From Xylaria sp. FL1777 (lineage: Eukaryota > Ascomycota > Sordariomycetes > Xylariales > Xylariaceae): 64,000 nt of DNA. The notes under the pieces were generated by a model. That model was not told where the DNA came from. It saw nothing but the letters and a program-made list of their open reading frames with translations, and did not search any database. The stretch is from the NCBI GenBank assembly GCA_022578965.1, contig MU400533.1, positions 62,001 to 126,000 on the forward strand, given 5' to 3'. Position 1 is the first letter of the stretch; each line of letters opens with the position of its first letter. The position numbers and the translations under genes are program-made. This document shows positions 1-13,569 of the stretch, in pieces.

Positions 1-502
1 GGAAATAAAACGAGACAGTGTCTTAATAACGCCCCATACATAAAGATCAACGCCAACGCCAGCCAGGACTTATCCACCGCCTCGCTCTTCGACCCTTCCG
101 CCTTCCGAGTATGTTCCATCAGAGAATCCCAGGAAGGAAATTTTTACAACAGTAGCATTAACAGTAAGATAAGAGGTCCTAGGTGCCAGTGTCCAGTGAC
201 TTGGATCCTGCGATAACCGCGCAGAACTCTGGGCCCAGCCAGCTCGCTGCTATCAGAACTCCAAGTGGTCAGGCCAACGAGATACAAGAAGAGGTGTTGC
301 GGGTGAGCACATATAGTGCAAACAAAGTAGATTGCTGCGCCCCAAACAATTTGGCGACAGCAGCACAAACGTGCAGCTTTCATCCATCCAAAGACGCCCG
401 TGTTGACTATTAAGAGTTGCCTAGCAGGCTTCGCATGCTATATCGTCGTGAGTCGTGTCACCTGGCATCTCGTTATCATTCAGCCGTGAAAGGAAAACAA
501 GG
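1..502. other. Left edge, no recognised gene
   Basis: Flank downstream of the minus-strand ASE1 gene. Short open frames exist on both strands, but none has family similarity I recognise or a convincing intron pattern. The part next to 503 is probably the 3' untranslated region of ASE1. A gene entering from outside the window cannot be excluded. Confidence 0.5.
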
Positions 503-2873
503 CTATGAGAAAGCATCCTCGTCAGTCCATTCGCTCCCCGAAATAATTCGATTGCCTTCGGCATCGATAGTCATGTGACTGTTATGCATAGCAGGAGGAA
601 GGCCCCGAAGGCGCTTAGCTTGGTTGGTTTGTGCATTCCCATAACCATCCTCGGGGGTATATCTTTTTCCTCTTGCCGCCCTAACTTTGGCGTAATATTC
701 GTCTGACGCATCGGGTTCGGGCTCTGAATTGTCATCGTACGTCTCCCAGTTTTCCGAACCCGATATCACGGTGGATGTATTCGAGGTTTGTCTCGGCGGA
801 GGTGCATGTGGATATGCGGGCTGGGCGAGTCGCTCACTACGCATCGACGTGTGGGAGGCTTGATGCATGTAAGGTCGCCCGTAACTCTGTTGCGAGTTCC
901 GATCATCATATACGTCCTCTGGCTCTACAGCCCGCACATGTGAGCCCGAGCCGAGTCCAACACTCCGATAGGGGTTTACCGGAGTGTCTAGCTCCGGAAG
1001 TGGTACAAGCTCTCTCATTTTCGGAGGGGGTGCTCTTATGAGAGGAGGTCCTGGACGCAATGTGCCTTGAGCTCGAGATTCTGGTCGCGCTCTTTCAGGA
1101 GAATTGTTACCGTGCTTGAGGTTCGACAAGGGCACCCGCGCTGGAATTCTAGAAGGACTACCCTTAGGGTCCTTTGCCGCCTGGCTAGGAGCCTGGCTGG
1201 GAGGAGCAGCTTTCCTCACGGTACCCGTTAGGTTTGCAGTTGGCGTTTTTGACCTCGTGATTGTTCCGGCTCTACTTGCAGTACTATTCGCCCGGCTAGG
1301 GGGTACACCCCTTGGTCCTGCTGGGGTCTTCGCCCTCGGCCCCGGCGTTGGTTTAGGTTCGTCAGGTTGAAGAAGATCCAGATATCGCTCGCCATGGACG
1401 AGGAATGGACGGCCATACTCATCTTCCCACTTGGCTAATAACTTGACTAGTTCTGCTGCAACCTTTGGTAATTCTTTTGTAATCCTCTTTCGCATCTTCT
1501 CTTCACGAAGTAATTTCCCTGGGTCTCGCCTTTCTCCTTTCTGACCACGCATCATTAGACGTGATGCATCCTGGCTTGATGCGGCTAATTCATCACGGTC
1601 ATGGACAAGAGTTCGATGTCTCTCGATGAGTGCTAGCGCTGGTGCCCGTTGGTCTTTCAAGGCTTCGAGGCGAGATAACTCTCTTTCGTGAGCCTCCAGC
1701 AGTGCATCACTATAGACATCAGAGAAGGCTGGCGTAAACTCCAGCATCTCGTCCTCGGAAAAGTATAGGGCATCCCAAAGCTCCTGCAATTTGAAGCGCG
1801 CATCTTCGACGAATAAATGCAAGTTCTGACGCTTGAGCTCATTTAATCTGGCTAGCTCGTCTTCAAATTCGTTGATCTGCCGAACGCCGCATCCACGATT
1901 TCTGTTGAGGAATGATTTACGTTCCGATTCCTCGATTCCTAGTTTCTCCCAGAGTGCCTCAACGGCCATCTTAAGGTCCTTAAGGCGTTTCTCACGAGAT
2001 TTCTTCTCATCAGCCAGCTTGTCTCTCCTGGTCCGTAGTCTCGAAAGATCCTCCTCGTGCAAACCAAGTTGCTCTGGGGCATCTCGGTAGTACTTCACGA
2101 TGGCACTGTCAGTCTGAGCTTGTGGTGTCCCAAGCTCAGCCCAGAGCTGGATGATGTTTTCGGAAAGTGCCTTTACGGTTGCCACTCGCCGTGTGTATTC
2201 TTCGTAAACCCGAGTAAATTCATCGTCCAGCTTATCAACGTACGTAGGCGAGAGATCGAACGTCGGTGGGAGAGACTGCTTTGGGCCCGTAGGCGGTAGT
2301 GCAATCTTGATGAAAGTAGGTTCAAGGTGGGAGGAGTATGATTCCAAAGCTTGAACAAGTTCTATGCAAATGAAGTCAGAAATACGCCCATATAGAATAT
2401 CTATGTGTCAACAAGGCCAGCACTATCAGAGACTTACTCTTGACTTGTTCGAATCGCTCTCGATGCAGTCTAGCTATTTGCACATGTTTCTCCTTCAATA
2501 CTTTCAGGCATTGAGTGAGGGGAAACGTAATTTGAAGGTCGTCATCCTCTGGGTTGCGCTGTGCTTTAGTGTCGTCAAGAGAGGTTTCCATTTGCCGGAT
2601 GAGGGTAATGATGCGTTCTGCCTCGTCGACCATTTCCTTCTTTTCTGCCGTAACAACTTTAACCTGGTTATTTAATGTTTCAGAGAGGGCTGTAAAGAGC
2701 TGGGTTCGGATTTTCATTAGCTTTCTCAAGTCCAGCAATGCAATGCGTTACTAGCTTCTCACCTCTGCTTCTCGATTGTCGCGGTCATGGCTGGGAACGC
2801 CAATCTCGTCAAATAATCCATGCAGCTGGCCAATAATGCTATTGACCTGCTGGGAGAGGAAGCTGGCATCCAT
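503..2873 (-). CDS. ase1: Anaphase spindle elongation protein Ase1 (PRC1/MAP65 family)
   Basis: Antiparallel microtubule bundler of the spindle midzone, needed for anaphase spindle stability and cytokinesis in this family. Three exons: 2763-2873, 2438-2699 and 503-2361, giving 743 aa; introns are 63 and 76 nt and the model closes in frame. The start is the ATG at 2871-2873, and exon 1 opens MDASFLSQQVNS. The N-terminal half is predicted helical coiled coil with the LWxxLG repeats seen in PRC1/MAP65 (LWAELG, LWEKLG). The conserved spectrin-like microtubule-binding segment lies near residues 270-300 and contains the block NRGCGVRQINEFEDEL. The C-terminal third is low-complexity, basic and Ser/Pro-rich, as expected for a CDK-regulated tail. 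The second acceptor was chosen because it restores the family-like stretch VKKLVQALESY across the junction. Length agrees with fungal orthologues. Family assignment is firm; boundaries are inferred from splice signals. Confidence 0.93.
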
Positions 2874-4475
2874 GATGGCTGGGTAGGATATGTGACGCGC
2901 GGGCGCGCTATGACTCCTGTTCGGATCTGTGTTATGCGGGTCGTTTGCGATTGTTTACAATAGAGCTGAGTTCTGAACAAGATTCGAATCACAAGCGCAT
3001 CAGACTCGTCATGCTGTAGCGTCCCAATGCCCTAATACACGTTATCGGCAGTCGAAGTAGGACGTGGGCTCAAGATTGTAAAGGTGAACGCGCTCGTAGT
3101 TAGACAACGGAAAAGAGCGAGAATGCGGTACGAGGCATCGCAGGCGAAAAAGACTACTGGTAATAGATACGAAAGTCGTGCGTTCGCACAACGAGGCACG
3201 ATGACGAAAATAGCTGCAATGAAACCACTTAAACGTGTCTTGGGGACCGGCAGTGGAAAATGAAGGGGTGTGTAGGGCTAAATGGAGGGGAAGACAGTTG
3301 GCAGACTGGCAAACAGGCAAGCAGGCCGTGGGCGTGGATGGAGATCAACAACAGGTCGCAGGTGTTATGCGTGCCATCGGACCCGCCCCAGCTCTGCCCG
3401 GGCCTATACATACTGTCTCCACGGCAACCGCGGTGTTTCAGATCGTTGACCCCACCTTACCTTGCCATTGCGGCCTATCGCTAGGTGTATGTAGATGCTA
3501 TGCCGCGTCCAATCAAAACAATCCCCCGCTTCCTAAAAGAGTACATTGCCAATTTGCATTGAAGCAAGGAAAAATACCATGTACCGATGGACACGGGTAG
3601 GTGATGCACGGGGATTTACTGAAGAGTTGTACGTAGTACAACCGAATGTAAATAGTCAAATACGTACCAACCATGCAATCTGATGTACCCCACCAAATAC
3701 TCTACAAGACTCTTGTATATTCCTCATTTAACATACCTCTTCAGACTCAAAGTCCGTCTAATTTCCTACAATGTGAAGAGTAAGTAGTTGATCTTCTAAA
3801 GAAAATACACAACCGGAAGGGGCGTGCTCTTCTTGCTCTCCGAGTTAACTACATCACAAAGAATATCGTTAGTTATATTACTACCAGAGACATTTCCTTA
3901 AATATTTCAAGCTTTCATGACTAGATCGGGAGGCTACGAAATGATGTATTAAAGGGCGTGTAGCATGGCAATTTCTACTAACCTTCCACTAGAGGTATTC
4001 ACAATAATAGATGGTGCCTAGGTACAAAAAAAAATGATATGTGAGCCTCAGTCTGTCGAAAAATAAATAAATACAGTTCCATGCGGAGAGAATATGAGGC
4101 CCATGGTTGAGAAACAGAAAAGCAACGAGGACGACGAATTGCGAAGTTGAAGCCCATCTTGTCAGGGCTGTTTTTCTCTCAATCTATCGCCAGCTCTTTA
4201 TCCGCAAAATCCCCTTTAATGCCCTCTACTCAAAAGCGATATAGGGAAATTATCCAATGTTGATAAATGTTCTTCACAGAGAGTTTCCTTAGGATATTCT
4301 ATGTGTACATAGATAGCAACGCCAATTCTGTGGGATGCTGTTTTGATGGTCGGACATCATCACGACAAATTCCTATAACTATAACGAAAGGGACATATCA
4401 ATATAGTGTCATTGTAGCTCCCTTCACCACCTCCCAGTTTTATTTACTGCGTACCTATATAAGAAGATAAGAGAA
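2874..4475. other. Intergenic region, ASE1 promoter side
   Basis: About 1.6 kb between the ASE1 start and the 3' end of the NmrA-like gene. The distal part (about 3600-4470) is AT-rich with many stops in all frames. I see no family-like open frame, tRNA or repeat. The proximal few hundred bases should hold the ASE1 promoter. Confidence 0.5.
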
Positions 4476-5512
4476 TCAAATACCATCTTTCATCTCCCGC
4501 AAATAGTCCTCAACAGTCTCCATTTTCATCCCGCGCTGCACATTGACAGTGTCAGCCATATCCCAAGCTACTCCCCTACCCTCCCCAAACACATTTTGAT
4601 ATTTCACCATGCCATCTTGCGGATTGGCTTCTCGCCTCTTCTCCAAGATCGACATATCCCACAACTCCCTCTTCCACTGCCCCCCGAACCTCTTCACTAC
4701 CAGATTCGCCACATCCTCATAGCTAACCGTATCTCCCGCCACGAAAGCAACTTGCCTGCTGATATCTCGGGGGTCAAACACTATCTCGGCCGCAACGCGT
4801 CCAATATCCCTCGGCGTCGTAACGCTAAGCCTTGTGTCCCAGCTGCCTAAGGCGCGAAGAGTCCGAGTCTTGAAATCGACCAGTCCAAACTCAGCCAGGA
4901 ATATGAAGCTATAGTCTCCCGTCAGCAACTAACTAACCAACTAACTCAATGAATGCGTCGACTTTTCCACATCTCCACAGATCAGGATTACATCAGGCGA
5001 GAAGACACCTAGTTTACTACTCACCTCACGAACAACCCGGTGCTCACAATAACCCAATCGACCTCGTTCTGCGCCCTAAGCAGTTCCCGAACCTCAAGCT
5101 GCTCGTCGAAGAGATCCTGCGCCGACCCAGCCCCAATGACGTCGTAGTTTATCCCCCACTGCCAGGGGAAGTATCTCTTGACGCCGGCACACAGCACAGC
5201 CCGCGTGACGCGGAGCTGCGTGCCCGGGGGGAACCCAAAGCCACTACAGACAATAATAGTATCGTAGTTGCCGAAAACGCTCGCCAGATGCTCCTCGCTG
5301 TCCTGCACGATGTCGCCCGCCACCAGCGTCACGCTTAGGGAGCGCAGGTATGCGTTAGCCCGGAGCTTATTAGCGTCCGTGGTGTTGATAGTAGATGACC
5401 TTAGAAGCACCGATATCGAAGCCTGGTTCTTCGGGTGCTTTGCTAGTCCCTCTAGCATTGCTGTGCCGAGCTCGCCGGCGCCTACGACGAGTATGCGTTG
5501 CGTGGATGCCAT
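4476..5512 (-). CDS. NmrA-like / isoflavone-reductase-like NAD(P)-binding protein
   Basis: Two exons, 5025-5512 and 4476-4908, encode 306 aa. The Rossmann dinucleotide-binding motif is at residues 7-17 (VVGAGELG, a GxGxxG loop). It is followed by the family features of a central FPWQWG block (residues about 125-130) and the STGLFVS segment that straddles the intron. I chose the acceptor at 4909-4910 because it restores STGLFVSFIFLAEFG, typical of NmrA/isoflavone reductase-like proteins, and keeps frame. The family includes redox-sensing regulators related to NmrA as well as NAD(P)H-dependent reductases of small aromatic compounds. Sequence alone does not say which this is, and no biosynthetic genes lie beside it. 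The intron (116 nt) is long for this window. Upstream sequence 5513-5760 contains open frame in the same phase but no better start. Confidence 0.85.
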
Positions 5513-6504
5513 TTTACTGCCCAGGGACCGACGACGGACTTTGAGAAGGTCGTTAAATAATGAAATAGAACACAATACAACACTCTCGAATTTGTCGTGA
5601 CTAAGTATACATGGCCCTATATATATGGTCCTTAGAACTATTAAGAACCCATTCTGGTAGAATTCCGTCAATATACTGACCCATACGTATGATATCGCCG
5701 ATGATGATCCTGATGACAAATATGGGGCCACCACTGGATTAAGTCCGTCAGCGATTTAGATACACCACAGAGTAGGTACTCACGCAGGCACCAAAACAAA
5801 ATCCCACTGCCAAGTACCCTTGGCTTGATGATACCATCTACCATTGGCTACGCATAAACATGTGCGTTTCAGTCCCGAGGAGCGTCGAAGCTGAGGCCGT
5901 ATACACTACTAGTTAGTGCTGCTGTATCCCAGGCGCAGAGCGGGAACTCGAGTTAGTGTCAGGCTGGAGTCCGAGCGTAGGTATACTGTACTGTATACGT
6001 AAGCAGGGCGGCATGAACGAGCGAGAATTATTGACACTAAGTCGATGATGGGAAGCAGACAGCTCGAGAGTGCCTCAGTGGAAATTTCCCTCTATTTCTA
6101 CTAGCACGTTGGCCAACTATAGTTTTACTAACAATATGTAGGCACATGGTTGTTGATATGGCAAGATTACTACTGCCTTGATCCCAATTACAATCTGCGG
6201 CAGGATTAATCTCAATTCTAGCCTGTTGCTATAGTTACACATTAGGGATATAGGGGGCTTTCACAACTATCGCAATGAGGTAGAAGATACCACTTATACT
6301 AACTACAAGACATATCAAAGCTAGGTGTGCCTCGAATGATCCGAGAAAGATGAGCTAAAGCTCGATGTATAAACATACATACATATAAAATATCGATTAA
6401 TTCAATCTGCTGAATCCAAATGATCACTTCGTTCCTACCCCCAATTTGCTCTTCCTACACGTTCGAGGTGCGGATCGTGTGATCTGAACGTTAATGTATT
6501 CTAT
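5513..6504. other. Intergenic region between NmrA-like gene and PAN1 3' end
   Basis: About 1 kb with no recognisable coding sequence or RNA gene. It should contain the NmrA-like promoter and the PAN1 3' untranslated region. Confidence 0.5.
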
Positions 6505-9500
6505 CTAATCCAGCACCCGTCCCCGAACACTTGATACACTTCTATCCTTTGTTTCCGTCTTCTTTAGCGCCTTGCCCATCTGGATTTCACCTAGGAAACC
6601 CGCAGGAGGGCCACCTGGTGGCGGGGCAGGCAAATCCCCAGCAGCTGGTGGCGGAGGTGGTGGAGGAGGAGCCATACCCGGGATGGGCGGTGGAGGAGGC
6701 GGAGCCATGCCTGGAATAAACGGTGCGTCGGCACCTGGCATGGGTGGAGGCGGTGGTGGAGCTGATGGGCTTGCCTCTGGTAAAGGCGGAGGTGGAGGGG
6801 CGGTTAATGACTCTGTTAAGCTTCCACCTGGGGGTGGAGGGCTGAACGGTGGCGATTGGACAGTCGGCGAGGCTCCTCTGGACTTATCACCTGCAGCGGA
6901 CAAAGGTCGAGGAGGACCCATGGAACCAAACAGCAAGGATGCCAAATGAGCAGCTCCAGCAGCTGGTCGATCATCGTCAGAATCGTCATCAGATTCCTCA
7001 TTGCCCGAACCCCATTCGTCATCTGTCTCGGGACGCTTCCGGGACACATTGCCAGTCGGCTGTGGACCCAAGGGCGCAGCCGGAGCGGCTTGCGTCATCT
7101 GGTGGAAAGGGTTAGTTGAGGCCTTAGGTTGTGATGGAGGCACAGGAGCCGATGCGGTAGGCGCAGGTGCCGGTGGTGTTACCGATGATTCAGAGGATTG
7201 CGACATCATGCGGAAATAGGGGTTGCGGCTCTCAGTATCTGTGGAAGAGCTTGCGACGGCGGAGGGAGGTGACACAACAGGTGGCGCTGGTGCAGGTGGT
7301 GGGGTTGCCTTGCGTTCAAGTTCTTGACTCCCGAGTTGGCTGCCACCATGCGTCGGCGTGGATGCTTGTGGAGTGATTTGTTGGGGACCGTCATCATCAT
7401 CTGATGACGATTCTTCTTCATCCATAGCTTCAAGCTGTCGCTGAAGCTCAAGCTCTTTCTGGCGCGCTGCTTCGATCTCAGCTCTCTGAGCAGCTAATTT
7501 AGCCTCTTTCTCTTTCGCCTCTGCCATAGCGGCCTTCTTTCTCTTTTTCTCCTCTTCCTTCCTGAGCTTGCCCTGCCGGACTTGCTCTTCTAGGTCCCTG
7601 AGCCGAGCAGAAGAAGCCTCTCGTTCTTTTCTCAACTCGTCCTCTTGACGTTTCGCTTCATCCCTGAAGAACGAGTTAGTTATCTAGTTATACTGTTCAA
7701 AGCTGTTGACTTACTCCATTTGCTGTGTAGCACGTTGTTGTTCTTCGTGCTCTTTAGCGAGGCGCTCCTCTTCCGCCCTTCGTGCCGCTTCTTCTTCATC
7801 AGCTTTCTTAACGCTATCGTCATTCTTGGCTCCCTTTCTAGCAGGTGGCGGAGGAGGTTTCTTGGCCTCTGGTTTGGCAACAGGTGGAGGGACACCCTGT
7901 TCTTCAGCAATTCTTGCCTGACGTTCGGCTTCACGACGAGCGTCTTCTTCTTCGGCCTGGCGAAGTTTGGCAGCTCGTTCTGCTCTTTCTCGCTCAATTC
8001 GTTGAGCTGCTGTCTCGCCAGGCTTTGACGGTGCTTTGATGCCTAGTGCAGCGAGGCGCTCAGCCATACGCTGTTCTGCCTGCTGCTTAATAAAGGCAGC
8101 CCTTTCTTCAGGGGTCTTATATGAAGAATAAGACCCTCCACTGGGTCCCGGAGACCGAGAATTAGGTGGAGTAGAAATACGGCCTGCTGACAAAGGACTT
8201 TCAAGTCGTGTTGGAGGTGCTTCTGCTCGGACAGGTTCACTGGTCGCTGTTCGTCCGCCTTTCCGTTCCTGAGCTCTAATACGTGCAGCTCTACTAGAGC
8301 GCTGCAAGTCGAAAATGAAGTCGCGAACCTCGTCCTCAACACCCAGCGCATCCTCCCATCGTCGTTTCTCGTGCTCAGTAGCAGAAGTCTGCCCACCCTC
8401 CTTAAGATTATCCTCAATGCCTCGAGCGAATTCTCGAACACTGTCCTCGACATCCCGCACCATACGTTCATTGTTCTCCTTTTCAGTTCTAGCCTTGATG
8501 CTTTCCTCTTCCAGGCGTTTGGGGGCGTCAAGATCGTCACCGCCGATCTCCACCTTTTTCCCTGTTAGTGCAGCAGTCCGTTGTTGCATCATAGCCTTAG
8601 CCCTGGCCTTAACGCGATCGGATTCGGTTATTGAGCCACCAGGTCCAGTGCCGATAATAGTGGATGCACTGCTAGGATGAGCTTTGGCATCTCTCAAACG
8701 GAAAAGCTCAAGCCTTGCATCAGCTATAGCTTTTTCGGTTCTCCGAACTTGAGACGCTAGTTCCGGAATTTTATCAGTAAGGTTCTGTAATTGCCTCTTG
8801 AGAGCCCGCCTCTCGGCGTCCGAGTCGCCGCTAACAAGGGCAGCATCCGGGTGAGCATCAATATCGTCTTGTATGCGGCGAATGCGACGATACAGTTCTT
8901 CCGCTTCACGTCGATCACGTCGATCAAGAATGTCATCCTCTTCCGCCGCTGCCTCATCCTTGAAATCCATGGCGTCAAGAAGAACCTGTTTTTCACGAAT
9001 TTTCTTTTTCAGCTGGTCGAGAGAAAGTTCGTCGTTGGATGCAACAGATGCAGGTGAATTCGGACGAGGTGAGGAATTCCCAATTCTACGCCGAGCGCTA
9101 GATTTGTATCCCACATCATCGTCATTGTTCCTGAAGACTGTGCCATCTTTCCTGCCGGCATTGACGCCCGTGTTACCACCTTTGAACGAATGGTTTTTCA
9201 TATAACTGACACCAGTCTTTTGTGGAAGCAAAGAAGCTCCTGATGATTTGCGGAAGTCGGATTCTTGATTCAACATGGACCTGATAGTACCTAGAGATTC
9301 TGTAATTTTCCTTGTTGACGGTGGTACAAGTTCTGGGGGTAGTGTATTGGGAATAGGGTAGCCATTGAGCTTTCGGTAGATCAGATGCATAGCTACCGCA
9401 AACTCGTCCAGGTCAAGACGACCCTTATTCCCGTTGTCAGAGAGTGTCCAAATGCGCTCAAGGTCAGTCTTGCCTAGACCACTTTGGCCCATGATTTCAA

Positions 9501-10954
9501 TGGCTTGGTCACCTCCAATGAAACCTTTGCCAAGACCATCCCAGGCCCGGAACAGTTGGTCATACCTGGTCTTCTCGTCCTTGGTAATTGCCCAGGGGAT
9601 AACAGCGTTACCCGACAAACCAGCAGTGGTATAATTCTGCTGCTCACGGCCCGCCTGGGGCATCATTCGCGCTTGTAATGCATCAATATTAGGTAGTCCT
9701 GATGCAGGGGTATTAACAAGACCCCATTGACCGGGCCGGCCAGTTGGCTGGGCATTCAAGGGTGCTGCAGGTACTGGAGATAAGCCTCCGGCGAAACCGG
9801 TCGGCATTGGAGGCATCGGTGGCCGAGGACCGCTATATCCAGTAGGCTGGAGGTTGCCCATCCCGCCCGGAAAACCAGTTTGCTGAGGCTGCATACTCAT
9901 CTGCTGACCGGGAAATCCCGTCATTTGTGCTTGTAATAATTGGGAATTTGATGCTTGAGGCTGCGGGTGTTGTATTGTGGGAGGAGTAGCCGTATTTTGT
10001 CTTGTGAAGTCTGGTCCATTACTTAAGCCTCCAGAAGCAGCCTCCTCGGCCACACTGAAGTTGATAATATCTACCATGCTCGAAACCTCATTTTTGATGT
10101 TTTCGGGTAAGCTTCCGGGCAAGGGCTTGCCGACTAGCTTCAGGTTGCACAGATACATAGCAAGCGCAAATTCGGGGAAATGAAGCTCGCCAGCTCGAGT
10201 AGTATCAGATAATGTCCTATAGGGTAGGTATAAGCCAAGAGTTTCAGAGTGGATTTCTCACGACGTACCAGATATGAGACAAAGAATCTCCATCGAGTCG
10301 CGACCTTAACAGAAGATCGCGAGCTTTCTCGCCAGACATGGTTGAATTTTTTTCCCCAACAGCTGACTTGAACAGTGTCTCAAACTTCGCTTGGTCTTGT
10401 GCAGTGATGAAAGACAATCTAATATTAGGTATCTTGTTCGAGGTCTTTGGAGGCTTCGCAGCGGCTCCGTCGGCCGCCCCGCTAGTTCGGAAAGACGCAG
10501 CCATTGCACTGAAGCCTGTAGGTTGAGGCTTCATAGAGGGCGCAGCTGTCGTCGTCGTCGAAGGGGCCGGGTTACCCGGGGACAAGAATGAGCTCTGGGG
10601 CGGTTGTTGTTGTTGCTGCTGCTGGCTATACTGCTGCTGGAATTGCTGGGGAATCTGCGGAACGGGCGGTGCGCCAGCCTGGAAGCCCTGCTGCTGAGGC
10701 GCTTGTCCAGGAAAGCCGGTGTACTGAGGTTGAAGCCCCTGAGGCTGCGGCGGCATGCCTTGGCCACCCGGAAAGCCCGTATACTGCTGGGTCAGCGGCG
10801 CCTGGCCATAGCCCGTCTGCTGCGGAGCGAAGGCCGCGGGTTGCTGTCCCGGCTGCTGGGGAGGCTGTTGACCGAAGGGCGTGCCATACTGATGCTGGGA
10901 GCCGGGACGCAGCGCGTTGTTGGCCCCGAGATAGGAATTGGAATTGGAATACAT
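6505..10954 (-). CDS. pan1: Actin cytoskeleton-regulatory complex protein Pan1
   Basis: Endocytic scaffold that activates Arp2/3 at cortical actin patches and works with End3 and Sla1. Three exons (10269-10954, 7715-10216, 6505-7663; introns 52 and 51 nt) give 1448 aa, the usual size for Pezizomycotina PAN1. Order of domains: Gln/Pro-rich N-terminus with repeated QQTG motifs, likely Prk1-type kinase targets; EH domain 1 at about 170-270, interrupted by intron 1 in the codon for Trp of HIWTLSD; a linker with further PTG repeats; EH domain 2 at about 430-530 ([13 protein letters not shown], an EF-hand-like loop); long charged coiled coil about 620-1110; acidic Ser/Asp linker; a C-terminal polyproline tract at about 1330-1410; and a WH2-like basic end with [11 protein letters not shown]. 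Both junctions preserve frame and restore family-like sequence ([14 protein letters not shown] at exon 2/3). Identification is firm. Confidence 0.95.
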
Positions 10955-11811
10955 GATGATATGAGGACTAAGTCATCGAAACTGCTTGTGCGGCAAGGCT
11001 GATGGAGGAACGGAATTCGGAGCGTGGAGAGGACCACCTCGGCCCCTCAGTAGATGGAAGACGCAGCAGGAAGAAAGAAGATGTTGGATGACGAAGCTTG
11101 GTTGATGATGGGAACTGTCTTGGCTGTATCCATCCTGAGAGATGCCTGCCTGCCTGCTGCCCCGTGTTTTGAATGGCTAGCTGGGGTGTAGGGTGGGTCC
11201 AGCTCTGTTCGTGGCTGGGACTGTGTACATGTACAGCACGATAAGCACTAGCCACTTACTTACTTAAGTACTGCGTAACACCTACATAGCAGACTACAGT
11301 ACCTACATAAGTAGACTAGAGCCCGTCCGTCTTCTACCTATACTATACTGCGTGTACCTATACAGTAGCTCCGAAGCGTGTTGAACGTAGATAAACATCA
11401 TATACGGTAGATGTAGTAAAAATATCTTATTAAGCCTGAATCTGCAAATTCACGCGCTTGGTGAGGGTATGTATTCTATAACATCACAATTGTGATAATT
11501 TGTTTCTCCTTTCCCCTTCTTCGCTCGTTTCCCTGAGACAGGGACTGTTCCATATTAATCTAGTCTTAGTCGACAACACACTTTTCATTCCTTTAAGTAT
11601 ATTAATAACCCGGACAGGACAGCCCTCAGCGCCAGCATCATGCTCCGGGCCTGTCTATGCTTCATTGTAGTGACGCACTAACTTGCAGATATGCCTAATA
11701 TCACCACACCGAACGCAAGCGAAGAGCAGGTATGCGATCAAAATGGAGATTGGGAGTCTTGGTGCACTTGCGTGTATCATCCACCAACCTCATCCAATTT
11801 GAGTGACTAAC
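10955..11811. other. Intergenic region, PAN1 leader and C9-methyltransferase 3' side
   Basis: About 860 bases. The right part is the PAN1 promoter/leader. Near 11260-11360 there are several ACCTA/TAGGTA words and one copy of TACTGCGTA. Plus-strand splice-like signals at 11681-11820 are described in the findings. No supported gene. Confidence 0.5.
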
Positions 11812-13569
11812 TTACTGAGCAGCAGCAGTTGGGAATAGATCTGCATTCTTGTCAGCCCACGCCTTGAGGTCCACCTTTTTTATGGCAGCATTGAAGGCTC
11901 CCTTGAGGCCGTATTGAGTCGGAATGCCCTCGACACGGTGAGTTGAGTTGATGTTCTTGACTAGTACAATCTGCCAGCAAGTAGCAGTGCCTTGGCGTGA
12001 TGCAATGGTGGAAGAAGCGAGGAAATATTCCCAGATCTATACAAAGGTATTAGTATGCGGACACAACCACGTCAGTTTTCAGTGTACATACGCGGAACCA
12101 GCGCTTGCCATACTTCGCCTCAACTTTGTCGCGGTTGGCCATCCAATTTCTGTACCAGCGCCACAGGGTTGCAGAGTAATGGACACCGATCGTGTCGACA
12201 CTCTTGACTTCGAATCCGGCACCCTCGAGCCTGTCCAAGACGAAACCGATTGGGGTAGAAGCATCCGCACCGGGGAAGACATATTTGTTCATGAATAAGC
12301 CCCAGATTAGATCTTCGTACTGCCAAGACTTGCGCAGACCAGCCATCTGGAGGAAAAAAACGCCGTCGTCGTTAAGCATGTCGTGGACTTGCTTGAAGAA
12401 GGTACCAAGCTTGCGTACACCTACGTGCTCGGCCATTTCGAGACACGTGATTTTATCGTATCCTCCTTCCGGAACGGGGACATCTCGGTAATCCATGCAG
12501 AGAATCTTGCTTTGTTCTTCACGAATGCCAACATCACGGAGAGCCTTATTACCCCAAGCTGTCTGGTTTCGACCAAGTGTGATACCTGTAGCTTGTGCGC
12601 CGTAATTGACGCTAGCGAACCGGGCAAGGGTCCCCCAGCCGCATCCGAGATCCAACAGTGATTCGCCTTCCTTGAGCTCGGTCTTCTCGCAGACTATGGC
12701 CAATTTATTGTCTTGAAGTTGCTCGAGAGACTCCTCGGTATTTATGTCACCGATGACACCAGAAGTGTAGATCATGCGCGGTCCTAGGAACCAACCGTAA
12801 AAGTCATCGCCACGGTCGTAGTGGCCACGAACTTGTTCCTCGTCTTATTCAAGTTAGCGGTGAGAATACACAATGCAAGAACGTAGATTGTTCACCTTGG
12901 CTTCGAGAGTGCATGATGACCTCGGGAATCATGCCAAAGACAAAGTACTTGCAAAGACTGATGGTGAAACGGAAGCTCGCCCAGTCGTGTCTGTACTCCA
13001 AAACTTCGAGAGCATCACCGTTGAAATCGACGTCTCCGTCGAAATACATCTCATAGAAAGTCTCTATGGGAATCTTGTTCTTGCCGTGGTACTTGGTCTG
13101 GTCAGAAGGCTTTTTGAAAGTGAGGTAGTACTCGACCGGTCGGCCGGGGTATTTGGCCTTCTCATTTTTTCTGGGGCTAATGGCCGAGACAGTCAACCAG
13201 AAGGAGCCGAGGATAGGGATGAAGAGAACGAGCCCGAAGAAGATGGTCGTCTTCAGCCCGCCCCCGACCTTCCACGAGAGCCATAGCGGAAGACCAATTA
13301 GCAGGGAAAATAGCAGGGTATTCGAGAAAGAATCTGAGCCGGCGGAATCGGCAGGGAGAGGGGCATTCTTGATTGCTGGGTACTATGAATAGCTTCCGTT
13401 AGCCCAATGCTCTTCGTAATTATGCAACAAGACAGACAAAGGCCCAACATACCGACGTCGTTCGCACACCGCACTCTTCACGCTTCTCAAAAGTGGGCGT
13501 GGGAGCCTTAGGAGTCTCGATGAATTCGAATTCGGACTCGCTCCCGTTGACGCTCTGAGGCTTCGACAT
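11812..13569 (-). CDS. Sphingolipid C9-methyltransferase (cyclopropane-fatty-acyl-synthase fold)
   Basis: S-adenosylmethionine-dependent enzyme that adds the C9 methyl group to the sphingoid base of fungal glucosylceramides, acting at ER/Golgi membranes. Four exons (13453-13569, 12896-13382, 12092-12843, 11812-12036) encode 526 aa, the usual length of the fungal 9-MT family. The N-terminus is soluble; two membrane segments follow at about 55-80 and 83-103. The CFA-synthase-type catalytic domain carries the SAM loop LLDLGCGWGTLARFA near residue 265 and the downstream motif ITCLEMAEHVGV near 310-325. All four exons join in phase. The last codons are CAG TAA; a GTAAGT overlaps this stop, so a further 3' intron and a slightly different C-terminus remain possible. 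Family identification is strong; substrate is inferred from the family. Confidence 0.92.
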